Assembly: GCA_041581335.1 (NCBI GenBank)
Contig: JBFIDG010000001.1
Coordinates: forward strand, 1 to 62,910
DNA from: JBFGSX01 sp041581335
GTDB lineage: Archaea > Thermoplasmatota > E2 > JACPAO01 > JAHFTW01
Length of the DNA stretch: 62,910 nucleotides
Reading direction: 5' to 3'
Shown: positions 34,015 to 44,165 of the stretch, one piece after another
Layout: each line of letters opens with the position of its first letter
How positions within the stretch are numbered: the stretch's first letter is position 1
Made by a program: the position numbers and the translations under genes
The notes under the pieces: generated by a model
What the model was told of the DNA's origin: nothing
Seen by the model: the letters and a program-made list of their open reading frames with translations, nothing else
Database searches by the model: none

Positions 34015-35076
34015 TTGGCGTGGGCCACCAGGTTATGGTTGCCCGTCGTCGTGCTTGCAGCATTGCTGGTATTCCCGACGTGGTTCACGGTCGCGTGGTC
34101 CGACGCCAGTCCTGCGGGTGAGCCGGACCTCATCGTACACGGGCAGGTCGTAGCCGAAAGGGCGGAAGGGGATCCTGGCCGCAACCCTGCCGCCCGCATC
34201 GTCTCGTTCCGCGTCGATGCAGTGATGCTGGGTGAAGCCGAGCTGAAGCGCATCATCGAGATCCGCACCGAGCCGGCGCTGCCCGGGGACAGCCGTCTAC
34301 AGCCAGGCAACACGCTCGACATCGCGGTGCGCACGTACCAAGGTGCCGAGGCGGATGGTGGGGGGCCTGCGCAGCAGTACCAGGTCGAGGACGTCCGCCA
34401 GGGCTGCTGCTGGGCGTCCGGTGCCGACCACATGACGGCCTTATGGCCGGCGTGGGTCGTCGCGGTGGCCTGGAGCATCATCTCCTCCATGTGGCTCTGG
34501 ACGCGGTCATGGTACGCTTGGGCCTCCGTTGCCTTCGTGCTGGGGGCCGTGGTCGGCGCCATCGCCCTCGGTGCCGGCGGTGACCGGCTGGCGTCCATGG
34601 CGTCTGATGGTGAAGGGAACTTCACGTTCACGCCGATGGCGTGGGCCCTGATCGGGGCAGCCGTGGCCAGCGCACTGACGGTGGCGATCGCGTCGTGGTG
34701 GCGCCCCTTGGGGACGCCTGCCGCGCTCGGCGTGACCGTGGGATCCTGGCTGGTCGGCTGGCAGCACCAAGGGGCCGTGATGGAGGATCCGTGGTTCGCC
34801 TTCGCCCCCGTCGTCGCGGCCGCTTTGTGGTTCCCCTGGCGGGGTGTCTTGTGGCGGCGCGCGTTGTCGCTTGTCTGGGTCGCGGCGCTGGTTTCTGCAG
34901 GCATCGCCTCCTACGGTTGGGGGAGCTTCGACCCCAAGGGCGTCTGGGTCGCATCGATGTTCCTGGTCGTCCCGTTGCTGCTGTTCGCCGGCGACGTGAT
35001 TGTGGCCTGGCGCCCCGAGCGACCCAAGGGGATGCCTCAGGACGCCCCCGTGCAAGCCCCCGCAGGCGAGCCATAA
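34015..35076 (+). CDS. Multi-spanning membrane protein, unknown
   Basis: 353 residues from a TTG start at 34015, six bases after thrS, so probably in the same transcript. A membrane helix or signal at 8-28 is followed by an extracytoplasmic domain (about 30-140) with beta strands and a CC pair (VRQGCCWASG). Six or seven membrane helices and a Pro-rich cytoplasmic tail follow. No family was recognised. Confidence 0.7.
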   Translation: MAWATRLWLPVVVLAALLVFPTWFTVAWSDASPAGEPDLIVHGQVVAERAEGDPGRNPAARIVSFRVDAVMLGEAELKRIIEIRTEPALPGDSRLQPGNTLDIAVRTYQGAEADGGGPAQQYQVEDVRQGCCWASGADHMTALWPAWVVAVAWSIISSMWLWTRSWYAWASVAFVLGAVVGAIALGAGGDRLASMASDGEGNFTFTPMAWALIGAAVASALTVAIASWWRPLGTPAALGVTVGSWLVGWQHQGAVMEDPWFAFAPVVAAALWFPWRGVLWRRALSLVWVAALVSAGIASYGWGSFDPKGVWVASMFLVVPLLLFAGDVIVAWRPERPKGMPQDAPVQAPAGEP

Positions 35077-35139
35077 GGTTGGACCCGTAGTTCAACCCCG
35101 GAACGGAAGGGGTATCCTCGTCGGCGCGTCGTACCGTGC

Positions 35140-35556
35140 ATGGCTGAAGCCTTCTCTGCGCGTGTCCAATCGACCTTCGAACCGTTCGTCCCCAAATTCC
35201 ACTGGGTGCTGCGCCTTGCCCTCGCCTCGATCTTCATCTACCACGGGATGGAGAAGCTGCGCGGCGGCACGCCCCCTGCCGAGATGCTCGACATGATGTT
35301 CTTCGGCAGCGCCGGCCTGTTCTGGCTCGTCGCCGTCGGTGAGGTCGTCGCAGGTGTCGCGATCCTCGCTGGCGGCTTCAAGTTCAACAACGCTGACCTG
35401 GTGACGCGCTTTGCGGGCGCCACCATCTTCGTCATCATGGCCGGCGCCGCACTGACCGTCCACCTGCCCACCTGGCACTTCATGCAAGGTGGCGCCGAGT
35501 TCCAGGTGCTGACCGCGGCCCTCGGTCTGTGGTTCGTCGTCCGCGGCAACGCGTAG
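35140..35556 (+). CDS. DoxX-family membrane protein
   Basis: 138 residues with four membrane helices. The N-terminal motif LRLALASIFIYHGMEKLRGG and the following GLFWLVAVGEVVAGVAILAGG are typical of DoxX/SURF4-like proteins, which in some organisms act in thiosulfate or quinone-linked redox chemistry and in others have no known role. A hairpin with a T-run lies immediately after the stop. Confidence 0.85.
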   Translation: MAEAFSARVQSTFEPFVPKFHWVLRLALASIFIYHGMEKLRGGTPPAEMLDMMFFGSAGLFWLVAVGEVVAGVAILAGGFKFNNADLVTRFAGATIFVIMAGAALTVHLPTWHFMQGGAEFQVLTAALGLWFVVRGNA

Positions 35557-35594
35557 GCCGAGGCCATACCACCGCCTCGGCCCCACCTGTTTTT
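35556..35594 (+). terminator. Hairpin terminator after the DoxX gene
   Basis: The inverted repeat GGCCGAGGC (35556-35564) / GCCTCGGCC (35574-35582) with a 9-nt loop is followed by CACCTGTTTTT. A third copy of GGCCGAGGC follows at 35595-35603, so the right arm could also pair in a mutually exclusive alternative stem. Confidence 0.6.
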
Positions 35595-35617
35595 GGCCGA
35601 GGCGGGGTTCTGGCGTC

Positions 35618-36901
35618 GTGGAAGCCGTCGACCTGACCCCGGGGCCCGCCCCGCAACTGCCCATGGAGGCCTTCGCCAAGCGGCGCGAGCGCGTCGCCGC
35701 TGCCATGGAAGACGGCGATGTCCTCGTGGTGGCGACGAACCCCGAGACGGTCTACTCCAACGACGTCCACCACCCCTTCCGGCCACACAGCGACTTCTGG
35801 TACCTGACAGGGTTCAACGAACCCGGCGCGATCTTGACCCTGGGCAGCGACGGCCGTACCGATCTATGGATGCGGCCCCGCGAACCGGCTGCAGAGGTCT
35901 GGAACGGTCGCCGGCTTGGCCTAGAACGGGCCGAGCTGTTGGGCATCGAGAACGCCCACGACGTCAAGGACACCGATGGCCTACACCATCGCCTGAACGG
36001 AGCCCACGTCCTGTCGCGCACCGAACACCACCCCGAGGCCCGCGAGGCGCTGCTCAAGTACACCAAAGAAGACGCCACGCAGCTCTTGGCTGGCTTCCGC
36101 ATGATCAAGGACTCCGACGAGGTCGCGTTGTTGCAGAAGGCCGCCGACATCGGCATGGACGCCATGCGCGCGGCGCTCCCGCTTGCCAAGCCGGGCCGCC
36201 GTGAATATGAGGTGGAGGCCGAACTGGTGCGGCACTACCGCATGGCCGGGAGCACCGGACCCGGGTACCCGCCCATCGTCGGAACCGGGGCCAACGCCGC
36301 CATCCTGCATTACGTCGAGAACCGGGCCACCATCGGTGCCGATCACCTAGTGCTCGTGGACGCCGGCTGCGAATGGGGCTACTACAATTCCGACATCACC
36401 CGCACCGTGCCGGCGGCGGGCACCTTCGACAGACTGCAAGGAGAGTTGTATGAGATCGTATGGAACGCGCAGCAGGCAGCCATCGCCAAGGTCGTCCCGG
36501 GCGGCCTGTTCAAGGACCCCCATGACGCCGCCGTGGAGACCCTGGTCGACGGCCTGGTCGACCTCGGGTTCCTGCAGGGCGACAAGGACGCCCTCATCCA
36601 GGACCAGAAGCACCGCCCGTTCTACATGCACGGGACCAGCCATTTCCTCGGCCTCGACGTGCACGACGCCGGGGCCTACCGGGATAGCGAAGGCAACAGC
36701 CTGAAGCTGCAAGAAGGCATGTGCTTGACCGTCGAACCGGGGCTCTACTTCAACCCGGATTTCGCCAAGTGCCCGCCGCAGGCCGTCGGCATCGGCATCC
36801 GTATCGAGAACGACGTCGTCGTCACCCGCGACGGGCACCGCGACCTGAACGCCGGCCTCGCCACATCGCCCGATGACGTGCTTTCGTTGTTGTCGGCTTA
36901 A
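35618..36901 (+). CDS. pepP: Xaa-Pro aminopeptidase (M24B)
   Basis: Dinuclear metallopeptidase that removes N-terminal residues preceding proline. 427 residues from a GTG start. The N-terminal creatinase-like domain includes the aminopeptidase-P pattern PFRPHSDFWYLTGF. Catalytic-domain metal ligands are seen in LVDAGCEWGYYNSDITRT (two Asp), MHGTSHFLGLDVHD (His), LTVEPGLYF (Glu) and IRIENDVVV (Glu). The domain order and length match the aminopeptidase P branch rather than methionine aminopeptidase. The next gene begins 40 bp downstream, and a CTTAAG box overlaps this gene's stop. Confidence 0.95.
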   Translation: MEAVDLTPGPAPQLPMEAFAKRRERVAAAMEDGDVLVVATNPETVYSNDVHHPFRPHSDFWYLTGFNEPGAILTLGSDGRTDLWMRPREPAAEVWNGRRLGLERAELLGIENAHDVKDTDGLHHRLNGAHVLSRTEHHPEAREALLKYTKEDATQLLAGFRMIKDSDEVALLQKAADIGMDAMRAALPLAKPGRREYEVEAELVRHYRMAGSTGPGYPPIVGTGANAAILHYVENRATIGADHLVLVDAGCEWGYYNSDITRTVPAAGTFDRLQGELYEIVWNAQQAAIAKVVPGGLFKDPHDAAVETLVDGLVDLGFLQGDKDALIQDQKHRPFYMHGTSHFLGLDVHDAGAYRDSEGNSLKLQEGMCLTVEPGLYFNPDFAKCPPQAVGIGIRIENDVVVTRDGHRDLNAGLATSPDDVLSLLSA

Positions 36902-36902
36902 G
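36897..36902 (+). promoter_or_regulatory. CTTAAG box overlapping pepP stop codon
   Basis: Located about 42 nt before the next start codon (36942), so a transcript from here would have a short leader of roughly 15 nt. Confidence 0.3.
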
Positions 36903-36941
36903 GCGGCAAGGCTTTTTGTCCCGCAGCGCCACCTCATCCTG

Positions 36942-38423
36942 ATGATGCGTTGGATGACGTTGGTCGCCGTTGTGCTCCTGATCCCGGCCGCAGCAGGCCA
37001 GATCAATGGGCCGCACGAGTTCGAAGCCGACTACGGCTTCGCCGACCCCAGCACCGCCAAGTTCACGACGATCCTGTCTGGGCAGCTCGAGGCCAAGACC
37101 TCCGGATCCACCGGGCCGTACGGGTTCTTCGACGCGGTCGGCCTGCGCATCGACGGCCTTGAGCGCGTCTGCCGCGGTATCACGAGCAATGACTGCTGGA
37201 CCGGCGACCTGAGCCTGGTCGTCGAGGACGGCGGCAGTGCCGGCATCCAGTTCCTGACCCGCCCCTCCGCGACGTACACCGCCGATCACGCGCTCGGCCT
37301 CTTCCTGGATGCCCGCGGCGATGACCTGAACTCCCTTCCGCTCAACCAGAGCCTACTTGCGCCGGCGGTCAACGGCCGCATGGAGTTCAACGATATCCCC
37401 TTCATCCCGTCCACCGGCGCGTTCGGGATCAACGCCCCGTCGGCGACGATCTCCCCGACCGCCTCGGAGACCGCCTTCGTACTGCTCGACGGCACGACCC
37501 CCGTCACGCGCTGGGAGGGCAAGAGCGACATCTTCCGCCTATACGGCCCGCCAGAGATCCCTGCGTTCACGTCAGACTTCGTCATCCTGCCGTTCAAGGA
37601 AGGCAGTGTCGCCCGGGTCACCCCTGCAGATGCGGAGGCCGCGAAGGAAGGCCTGGACTTCCAACGCATCCAGACGGTCTTCCAGAAACTCAACGACGCC
37701 TCGGCCAGCGGAGGTCAGGGTGACGCGGACGACGTCGGGGACAGCGCGCTTGAAGACGCGCTCGCGGAGGTCCTCGACGGGGCCCTGATCCGCTTCCCTT
37801 CGTCCGAGGATGCGGAGGCCGCGGCCGACGAGTTCGCGCTCGTCCTGTTCAAATCCATGGAAGTGACCAACCTGCGCGGCAACCTCGCATGGACGGGCCA
37901 GGCCTCGTTCGAGATGGCCGGCACCGAGGTCGTCGGGGCCCAGCCACTGTACGGGGTCTGGCTGTTCAAACTCCCCTGGTGGGGCTGGGGCCTATGGCTC
38001 GTGGCCATCGGCCTGGTCGTCGCACGCGTCGTGGTCAAGCCAGAGAAGCACCACCCCCGCTGGGACCAGTACCGGTGGATCGGTTGGGTCGCAGGCGTCG
38101 CCATGTTCCTGCTCGTCTTCGTCCTCTGGGACATCGAGATGCGGGCTGTCTGGGGCACCAGCGTCCTGACGACGAAGACCGCCGGCACGGCGTTCTGGAT
38201 CACCCTCGGCATCCAACTCGGCACGATGGCCCTCGTCATGGGTGCCGTGTCGTGGCCGCTATCGATCATCATCAAGAACACGCTCCTGCTGAGCAAGCAA
38301 GGCAACTTCATGGGCCTCGGTAAGCCCCTGAGCCTGTTGTTCGCCTACCTGCTGGGTGCGTTGCTGATGCTGGCGTACATCCAGTTGCTCATCACGTCGG
38401 TGATCAACAATCTCCCAGCTTGA
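36942..38423 (+). CDS. Exported/membrane protein with N-terminal outer domain, unknown
   Basis: 493 residues. A signal peptide (MMRWMTLVAVVLLIPAAAG) leads to an extracytoplasmic, largely beta domain of about 320 residues containing a CRG...DCW pair that may form a disulfide. The last 150 residues hold four membrane helices, with a short basic loop (KPEKHHPRWDQYRW) between the first two. No family recognised. Its stop lies at the point where homology of the following helicase begins. Confidence 0.75.
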   Translation: MMRWMTLVAVVLLIPAAAGQINGPHEFEADYGFADPSTAKFTTILSGQLEAKTSGSTGPYGFFDAVGLRIDGLERVCRGITSNDCWTGDLSLVVEDGGSAGIQFLTRPSATYTADHALGLFLDARGDDLNSLPLNQSLLAPAVNGRMEFNDIPFIPSTGAFGINAPSATISPTASETAFVLLDGTTPVTRWEGKSDIFRLYGPPEIPAFTSDFVILPFKEGSVARVTPADAEAAKEGLDFQRIQTVFQKLNDASASGGQGDADDVGDSALEDALAEVLDGALIRFPSSEDAEAAADEFALVLFKSMEVTNLRGNLAWTGQASFEMAGTEVVGAQPLYGVWLFKLPWWGWGLWLVAIGLVVARVVVKPEKHHPRWDQYRWIGWVAGVAMFLLVFVLWDIEMRAVWGTSVLTTKTAGTAFWITLGIQLGTMALVMGAVSWPLSIIIKNTLLLSKQGNFMGLGKPLSLLFAYLLGALLMLAYIQLLITSVINNLPA

Positions 38424-41265
38424 CCCGCGACTCCACCCGGCCCTCGATGCCGTCCTGGTCGCCGATGGTTGGACCGGGCTGAGTCCAGCCCAAGAGGCCA
38501 GCATGGACGTGCTTCTGGCCCGGCGACATGCGCTGCTCTTGGCCCCTACGGGCTATGGCAAGACGGAGGCGGCATTGCTGCCGGTCTTGCATCACCTGCT
38601 CACTGAACGCGACCGTCTCGATGCCGCGGGCAGGCCGTGGCCGCCGGGGTTCAAGGCTCTGTACGTCACGCCTTTGCGGGCGCTCAACCGCGACCTGATG
38701 CGCCGGCTAGAGCACTGGGCCGAAGCGCTCGGTATCACGGTGGGCGTGCGCCACGGCGACACCAGCCAGGCCGAGCGGTCCAGGCAATCACGCAAGCCGC
38801 CTGACATCCTCATCACGACGCCTGAGACGGTGCAATTGTTGCTGTACGGCGACACCCTGCGTCGGCACCTGGGCATGGTCCGCTTCGTCATCATCGACGA
38901 AGTCCATGACCTGGCCGTCTCGGAGCGCGGCGCCCAGCTCATGGTGGCCTTGGAGCGCCTGGAAGAGGTCGTTGCGCAGCCAGCTTCCCTGCGCGAGGTC
39001 AAGGCCAAGGAGCGCCGTTGTCCGACCAAGCCCGCGGGGGCATCGTCGTTCCAACGCATCGGGCTCAGTGCGACCGTCGCCGACCCGGAGGCCGTGTCCG
39101 CCTTCATGGGGGGTCGCCGCGAGGTCGACGTCCTCGTCGCGGTCGGCGACAAGCAGAGCCGCCTGAGCGTGCTGTCCCCCGCCGACGCCCCGGACCTGTG
39201 CGCCGAACTCTCCCTACCCCCCGCGCCCGCCGCACAGCTCGCGGCCGTGCGACGACTGGTGCAAGAGCACGAGAGGGTCCTGGTGTTCCTCAACACCCGC
39301 GACAGCGCCGAGCTGCTCACGAGCCGCAGCGCCCTGCTCGACGACGAACCCTTGCTCGGGCTGCACCACGGCAGCCTATCTGCCGACCATCGCATCGACG
39401 TGGAGAGCCGTTTCCGCGATGGTCGCCTCAAAGGACTGGTCGCCACCAGCAGCCTGGAACTCGGCATCGATGTAGGCGCCATCGACCACGTGGTGCAGGT
39501 GCAATCGCCCCGCAGCGTCGCGCGCCTGGTGCAGCGCCTGGGCCGCGCCGGCCACCGCATCGGCGCCATCAGCGAAGGCACCTTGGTCTCATCTGGGCCC
39601 GAGGACCACTTGGAATGCGTCGCTGTCGCCCGCATGGCCGAGAAGGGCCAGCTGGAGCCACTGCGGGTCCGCGACAGCCCCTTGGTCGTCCTGGCGAACC
39701 AACTGGTGGCGATGAGCAACGAATACGCAGACCTGGACCCGGAATGGTGCCGCCAGGTCGTCGGTCGCGCCGGGCCGTTCTTGGAGCTCGACGAAGGCAT
39801 GTTCCAAGCATGCTGGGACACGCTCATCGACGTCAAGACCGTCTTCGAATCGGACGACGCGCCGGGCAGATACGGGCGCAGTGGCCGCGCCCGCAAGCAC
39901 TTCTTGGAACACGTCTCCTTGATCCCCGACGAGAAGACGTACCGCATCATCGACGAAGCCACGAAGCGCAGCATCGGCACCGTCGACGACGCCTTCGTCG
40001 CCGCCGCCCTGCGCCCAGGCGACCCCCTTGTCATGGCCGGTCGCAGCTGGCGCGTGCTGGAGGTGGAGGCAGACTCCCGTCGCGTCCGCGTCGCCCCCAG
40101 CAAGGACCTCGGGGCCATCCCGCAATGGAGCGGACAACAACTGCCGGTCTCCGCCATGCTGGCGCAGGAGGTCGCCCGGCTGCGCGGCGTCATCGCCCAA
40201 GGCACCGAGACCGAGGAGATGGGGCCCGCCGCGGCGCCGGTGCGTGACCACCTCGCGCAGGGCCTGACGGTGCCCACACATGAGACCGTCACGCTGGACG
40301 TCGGGCGCGGCACCATCGTGGCCTGCGTCGCCCTCGGGACGCGAGGCAACGAGGCCCTCGGGCGCATCACCGCAGCACTGCTGTCGCAACGGGCGGGCAG
40401 CGCCGTCGGCATGGAATCCGATGCCTATCGGATCCATCTGCGTGTCCCGGCAAGCGTCCGGGTCGAGCACATCCAGGAGATCTGGGAGAGCCTCGACCCA
40501 GCCACCCTGGACCTCCTGCTTGCCATGGTCCTGCGTGACCAAGGGGTCGTCCGACACCACCTCGTCCACGTCGCCAAGCACTTCGGTGCCGTCCCCGCGG
40601 AGTTGGATCCGAACCGCTTCACCCGCGCCCGCATGGATGCACTCTGGGACCGCATCGCGTTGCAGGAAGAGACGTTGAGCCGGCTCGTGCACGAGCGCTT
40701 CGACCTGGAAGCGGTGCGTGCTTTCTTGGCCAAGTTGCAGGCCGATGAGGTGCAGGTCATCCCGCAAGGCATGGGCCCGCTCAGCCGCCTGGCAGGCGAC
40801 GAGATGCGCATGCACCTGGCACCACGCCGGGACGACAAGCTGCTGGCCGAGGTCCGCAAGCGCATCGAGGAGAGCGACATCATGATGGTCTGCACGTCGT
40901 GCCGCAGCCGGCTCGACATGACGGTCGCCGACGTGCCCCCGAAGGTCCACTGCCGCCGCTGCGGCCTGCGCGGCGTCGCGTGCCTGCGCCCCTGGCATGA
41001 AGACCGGCTCTACATCCTCGGCGGGGATGGCACTGCGCTCAACGACGAGGACCGGAAGGAACGCAAGCGTTGGATCCGCAACGGTCAGCTCATGGCGGAT
41101 TTCGGCCCCGTCGCAGCGCGCTGCCTCGTCGCCCGTGGTGTGGGGCCGGAGACCGCGACACGGATCCTCCAGAAGGTCTCCGACATCGGATCCCCCACGT
41201 ACTGGCGTGAGATCCTCAACGCCGAACTGGAGTTCGCGCGCACCAATTCCTTCTGGAACCGTTGA
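38424..41265 (+). CDS. Lhr-type superfamily 2 DNA/RNA helicase (start codon unclear)
   Basis: Large helicase with Walker A APTGYGKTEA, DEVH box (FVIIDEVHDL), the SAT-like motif GLSATVADPE and motif VI QRLGRAGHRIGA. A long C-terminal region holds a four-Cys zinc site (CTSC...CRRC) and ends in NAELEFARTNSFWNR, typical of archaeal Lhr proteins. The first ATG in frame is at 38503 and gives 920 residues. Helicase homology starts earlier, however: codons from about 38425 read LHPALDAVL...GWTGLSPAQEASMD, which includes the Q-motif. No ATG, GTG or TTG exists between the in-frame stop at 38401 and 38503, so initiation at CTG or ATC, or a sequence error, is implied. The left boundary is therefore approximate. 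Confidence 0.88.
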
Positions 41266-42512
41266 CCACAACCTTGATGCCGGTCCCAGGCTGGTCGCAG
41301 ACGGTGGCGAACGCATTGTTCACCGCGCCCGGCGCGGCTCTGGCTAATTTCCTTCACACGGCGGGCGCGCTCGCTTACGTCGGCGGCATCATCGCCTGGG
41401 TCGCCTGGAGCCGCGGCTTGCGCCGCGGCCACAACAACGCCAACACCCTCGCCCTCGGCGCCAGCCTGACCTACGTCGGCGTCGTCGCCAACCTGTTCGG
41501 TGGCTTCGTCCGCACGTACATGCCCGGCCACGGTTCGCTCACCGAGGTCTTCACCGATCCCTGGGTCGCCATGATGGCGATCAAGCACGTCGCCCTGTTC
41601 GCTGGCATCGCGGCGGCCGTCTACTTGTTCGAGATCGTCTCGCCACGCATGCGGGATGCGTGGCGGGCGGGCACACTCGAAGAGGCGCCCCGCCCGGGCC
41701 GTATCGCAGCAGCGTTGGTCCTGAGCAGCATCCTCATCGCCGCCATCCTGGGCGGCGTCACCGCGGCGCTCCCAGGTGCCGCGACCACGCCGACCGACGA
41801 GATGGAAGGCTCGGGGGGCATGGGGGAGCTTCCCTCCGTGTTCGAGACCCAGACGTTCTTCGGCGCCGGCTCCGGTGCCACTGGCTCCCCTGCCACCACC
41901 GGCGACTTCGCCGTGGCGCCCGGCGCCAAGAAAGCCGAGGCGTACCTCTACACGTCCGCGATCCCGCTGCTTGGCAGCCCCTCGGTCTACGAGCTGCGCT
42001 TGATCAGTCCGTCGGGCCAGACGACCACGGCGGCCACCGATCCCACGGCCCATGACCCGACGAGCGCCGAGATCAACAGCGACGTCGCCATCACCATCAA
42101 TGATCCCGAGGTCGGCCGCTGGACCTACGAAGTGCGCGTCACGGCAGGCGCGGCGGCCAACTGGGAACTCACCATCACGGTCACAGGCCCGAAGGGCATG
42201 GAACTCATGGACGTCATCAGCTTCACCGGCGGCTTCTACGAGATCAACACCGTCATGAAGACGGGGGCCGACATGAACTGGGATTGGAGCGTCGATGGTG
42301 GCCAGTCAGACTTCAATGTCCACCAGCACGTGGGCGGCCAGACAGTCTACCCCGTACAGGGGACGTACGGCGCCAACAACGGCACGTACATCGCGGAGGA
42401 AGACGGTGGCGTGAGCATCATGTGGGAGAACGCTGGCAGTTCGCCCATCACCTTGACGTTCCGCGTCTGGGGCAACTTCACGCTGCATTCGATCTTTGAC
42501 GAAACGCGCTGA
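41262..42512 (+). CDS. Membrane protein with extracytoplasmic GOLD-like beta domain, unknown
   Basis: 416 residues from a TTG start overlapping the helicase stop (TTGA). Four membrane helices lie within residues 20-180. A long outer region follows: Gly/Thr-rich, then two beta-sandwich-like segments (about 200-300, and 305-416 ending WENAGSSPITLTFRVWGNF). The last pattern resembles GOLD/emp24-type or archaeal surface beta domains. The function is unknown. The 3' end overlaps the convergent HAD phosphatase gene by 35 bp. Confidence 0.7.
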   Translation: MTTTLMPVPGWSQTVANALFTAPGAALANFLHTAGALAYVGGIIAWVAWSRGLRRGHNNANTLALGASLTYVGVVANLFGGFVRTYMPGHGSLTEVFTDPWVAMMAIKHVALFAGIAAAVYLFEIVSPRMRDAWRAGTLEEAPRPGRIAAALVLSSILIAAILGGVTAALPGAATTPTDEMEGSGGMGELPSVFETQTFFGAGSGATGSPATTGDFAVAPGAKKAEAYLYTSAIPLLGSPSVYELRLISPSGQTTTAATDPTAHDPTSAEINSDVAITINDPEVGRWTYEVRVTAGAAANWELTITVTGPKGMELMDVISFTGGFYEINTVMKTGADMNWDWSVDGGQSDFNVHQHVGGQTVYPVQGTYGANNGTYIAEEDGGVSIMWENAGSSPITLTFRVWGNFTLHSIFDETR

Positions 42513-43107
42513 GCACCTGCTCCAAGGACTCAGGCCTACCTAGATCGACGTCCGCATGGGCGGCGACGTCTGGCTCGGCGTACACCGCGATGCCTTGGCC
42601 CACGGCCTTCCAGACCGGGACGTCATTGCTGCCGTTGCCGACGTGCACCACGTCTGCGAGGTCGATGCCCCACTCGGCGCAGTGCTGCTTGAGATTGTCC
42701 AGCTTGTCGAAGCGGGCCTCGATGCTGACCGGGTGGCCTTCCTTGATCTTCACGGGTGAACAGATGGCGTCGATCAGGCCCCAGCGGCCCAGGAAATCGG
42801 TCAGGATGCTCGGCTGGTCCGTCAGCAGACAGACCTTGGCGCCGGTCGCTTTCATGGCACGGACGCCTTCGGAGATGCCCGGCAGCCAGGCGGCTTTCCG
42901 GAGCGCCCGGTGACAGTCGGCGAGACTGAGGTCTTTGATCCAGTCCCACTGCTGCCAGAAACATTGCTCCAGCGAGATCTCGCCGGCGAAGTACGCGGCG
43001 TCGCTGGCTGCGACCTCGGCCGCCTTGCCGCTTTCCCGCAACACCGCCGCGAAGACCGTGTCGTCTGGGAGCAATGTACCGTCTAGGTCGAGTGTGATGA
43101 GTTTCAT
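42478..43107 (-). CDS. HAD-family phosphatase (SerB-like)
   Basis: 209 residues. Motif I DLDGTLLPDD holds the nucleophile Asp7, motif II is LLTDQPS, and motif III plus IV is the lysine region ending in HVGNGSNDVPV. The cap segment after motif I is of the small helical (C1) type found in phosphoserine-phosphatase-like enzymes. The substrate is not certain; phosphoserine is one candidate. Its ATG overlaps the stop of Trm5 by ATGA, so the two form an operon. Confidence 0.85.
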   Translation of the reverse strand: MKLITLDLDGTLLPDDTVFAAVLRESGKAAEVAASDAAYFAGEISLEQCFWQQWDWIKDLSLADCHRALRKAAWLPGISEGVRAMKATGAKVCLLTDQPSILTDFLGRWGLIDAICSPVKIKEGHPVSIEARFDKLDNLKQHCAEWGIDLADVVHVGNGSNDVPVWKAVGQGIAVYAEPDVAAHADVDLGRPESLEQVLSAFRQRSNAA

Positions 43108-44090
43108 GCGACCTCGATGTCGAATGCGAAATGGGCTTCGTCCGTCGAATAGTCCCGGACGTGGCGGACGTTAAGGATATGGGCGCTGCGGCCCAGGCCG
43201 GCGATCTGGTCGACGAGTTCGGCTTGGCGCGCCGTGAGGGCATCCTTGCGCATGATCTCATGGTAGTGCACCATGCCGCCTGCGACCACGAGCGAGACCC
43301 CCACGTCGACGAAATGCTTGGCCCCGTGCGGGAGGTTCATGACGACGCGGTCTGCCGGCACGAGTCCCTTGGCGACCTCGCGGGCGTCACCCGTATGGAC
43401 CTCGATGTCGACGTTGTTGAGGGCAGCGTTCTCGGCCGCCAGGCGGGTGGCGTCTGGGTTCAGGTCCACGGTGACGACCTTGTGGCCGGCCTTGGCGAGT
43501 TGGATACCGAGCGGCGCGACGCCCCCGAAGAGATCGATGACGGTCTCCCCTGGTCGGCAAACGGCCGTGATGCGGGCGCGTTCATCTGCGAGTCGTGGGG
43601 AGAAGTACGCCTTGGCCGGGTCGATGCGCAGACGGACGCCGTTCTCGGCGACGGTCGTGGAGGAGTCGGATGCGCCGGCGATGCATTCCAGGTCCCTGGT
43701 GCGGAATTCTCCGGTGACGCCTTGGTCGTGGAAGACGGCGCGGGCGCCGTGGAAGCTCAGCAGTGCGCCGCCCAAGGTGCGGCGGTCGGCCCACAGGACC
43801 GTGGGGATCTTGATGATCACGATGTCCCCGAGCACATCGTGGGCTCGCGGGGCCTCGGCGCGCAGACCGTCAGGAAGAAGGTCCGTGTAGTCGCGGGGCC
43901 GTACGACGCGAGGCTCGAACTCGGCCTCTTCGGCGACCAGGTCGTCGATGGCGGCCGTGACCGGGAACACGACGCGCCCCTCGCGGGTCAGGACCTTCAG
44001 GTCGTTGCGGAGCACGTCCGCGGCCAGCAGACGTCGGCGCGTCGCTTCGGCGTCCTGGCTGCGGACCGAGATGCCGAGTGCGCGGGCCAT
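43104..44090 (-). CDS. trm5: tRNA (guanine-37 N1)-methyltransferase Trm5
   Basis: Methylates G37 next to the anticodon, preventing frameshifts. 328 residues. The SAM-binding motif is VIDLFGGVAPLGIQLAK, motif IV is MNLPHGAKHF (NLP), and the N-terminal domains (D1/D2) carry the archaeal layout with FSPRLADERAR before the methyltransferase core. The frame is open far upstream (to 45299), but only over the antisense of other genes. The ATG at 44090 gives the family N-terminus and is preceded by a TATA-like CTTATCG about 26 nt upstream. It is divergent from dph5. Confidence 0.95.
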   Translation of the reverse strand: MARALGISVRSQDAEATRRRLLAADVLRNDLKVLTREGRVVFPVTAAIDDLVAEEAEFEPRVVRPRDYTDLLPDGLRAEAPRAHDVLGDIVIIKIPTVLWADRRTLGGALLSFHGARAVFHDQGVTGEFRTRDLECIAGASDSSTTVAENGVRLRIDPAKAYFSPRLADERARITAVCRPGETVIDLFGGVAPLGIQLAKAGHKVVTVDLNPDATRLAAENAALNNVDIEVHTGDAREVAKGLVPADRVVMNLPHGAKHFVDVGVSLVVAGGMVHYHEIMRKDALTARQAELVDQIAGLGRSAHILNVRHVRDYSTDEAHFAFDIEVA

Positions 44091-44111
44091 GGTGGGTGCG
44101 AACGGTGCCTG

Positions 44112-44118
44112 CGATAAG
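44112..44118 (-). promoter_or_regulatory. CTTATC promoter box of trm5
   Basis: Minus-strand CTTATCG centred about 26 nt upstream of the ATG at 44090; leaderless spacing. Confidence 0.45.
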
Positions 44119-44165
44119 AGCCCCGTGGCCCCGAACCCTTCAAACCCACGCGGCCTCCCGGCATT

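Noticed and set aside
35085..35110. T-loop-like GTTCAA segment suggesting a tRNA
   Set aside because: No acceptor or anticodon stem can be built around it; no tRNA was found by eye anywhere in the window.
43131..44117. 328-codon plus-strand frame antisense to trm5
   Set aside because: Composition is a mirror of trm5 codons (Val/Gly/Asp-rich), no start signals or motifs.
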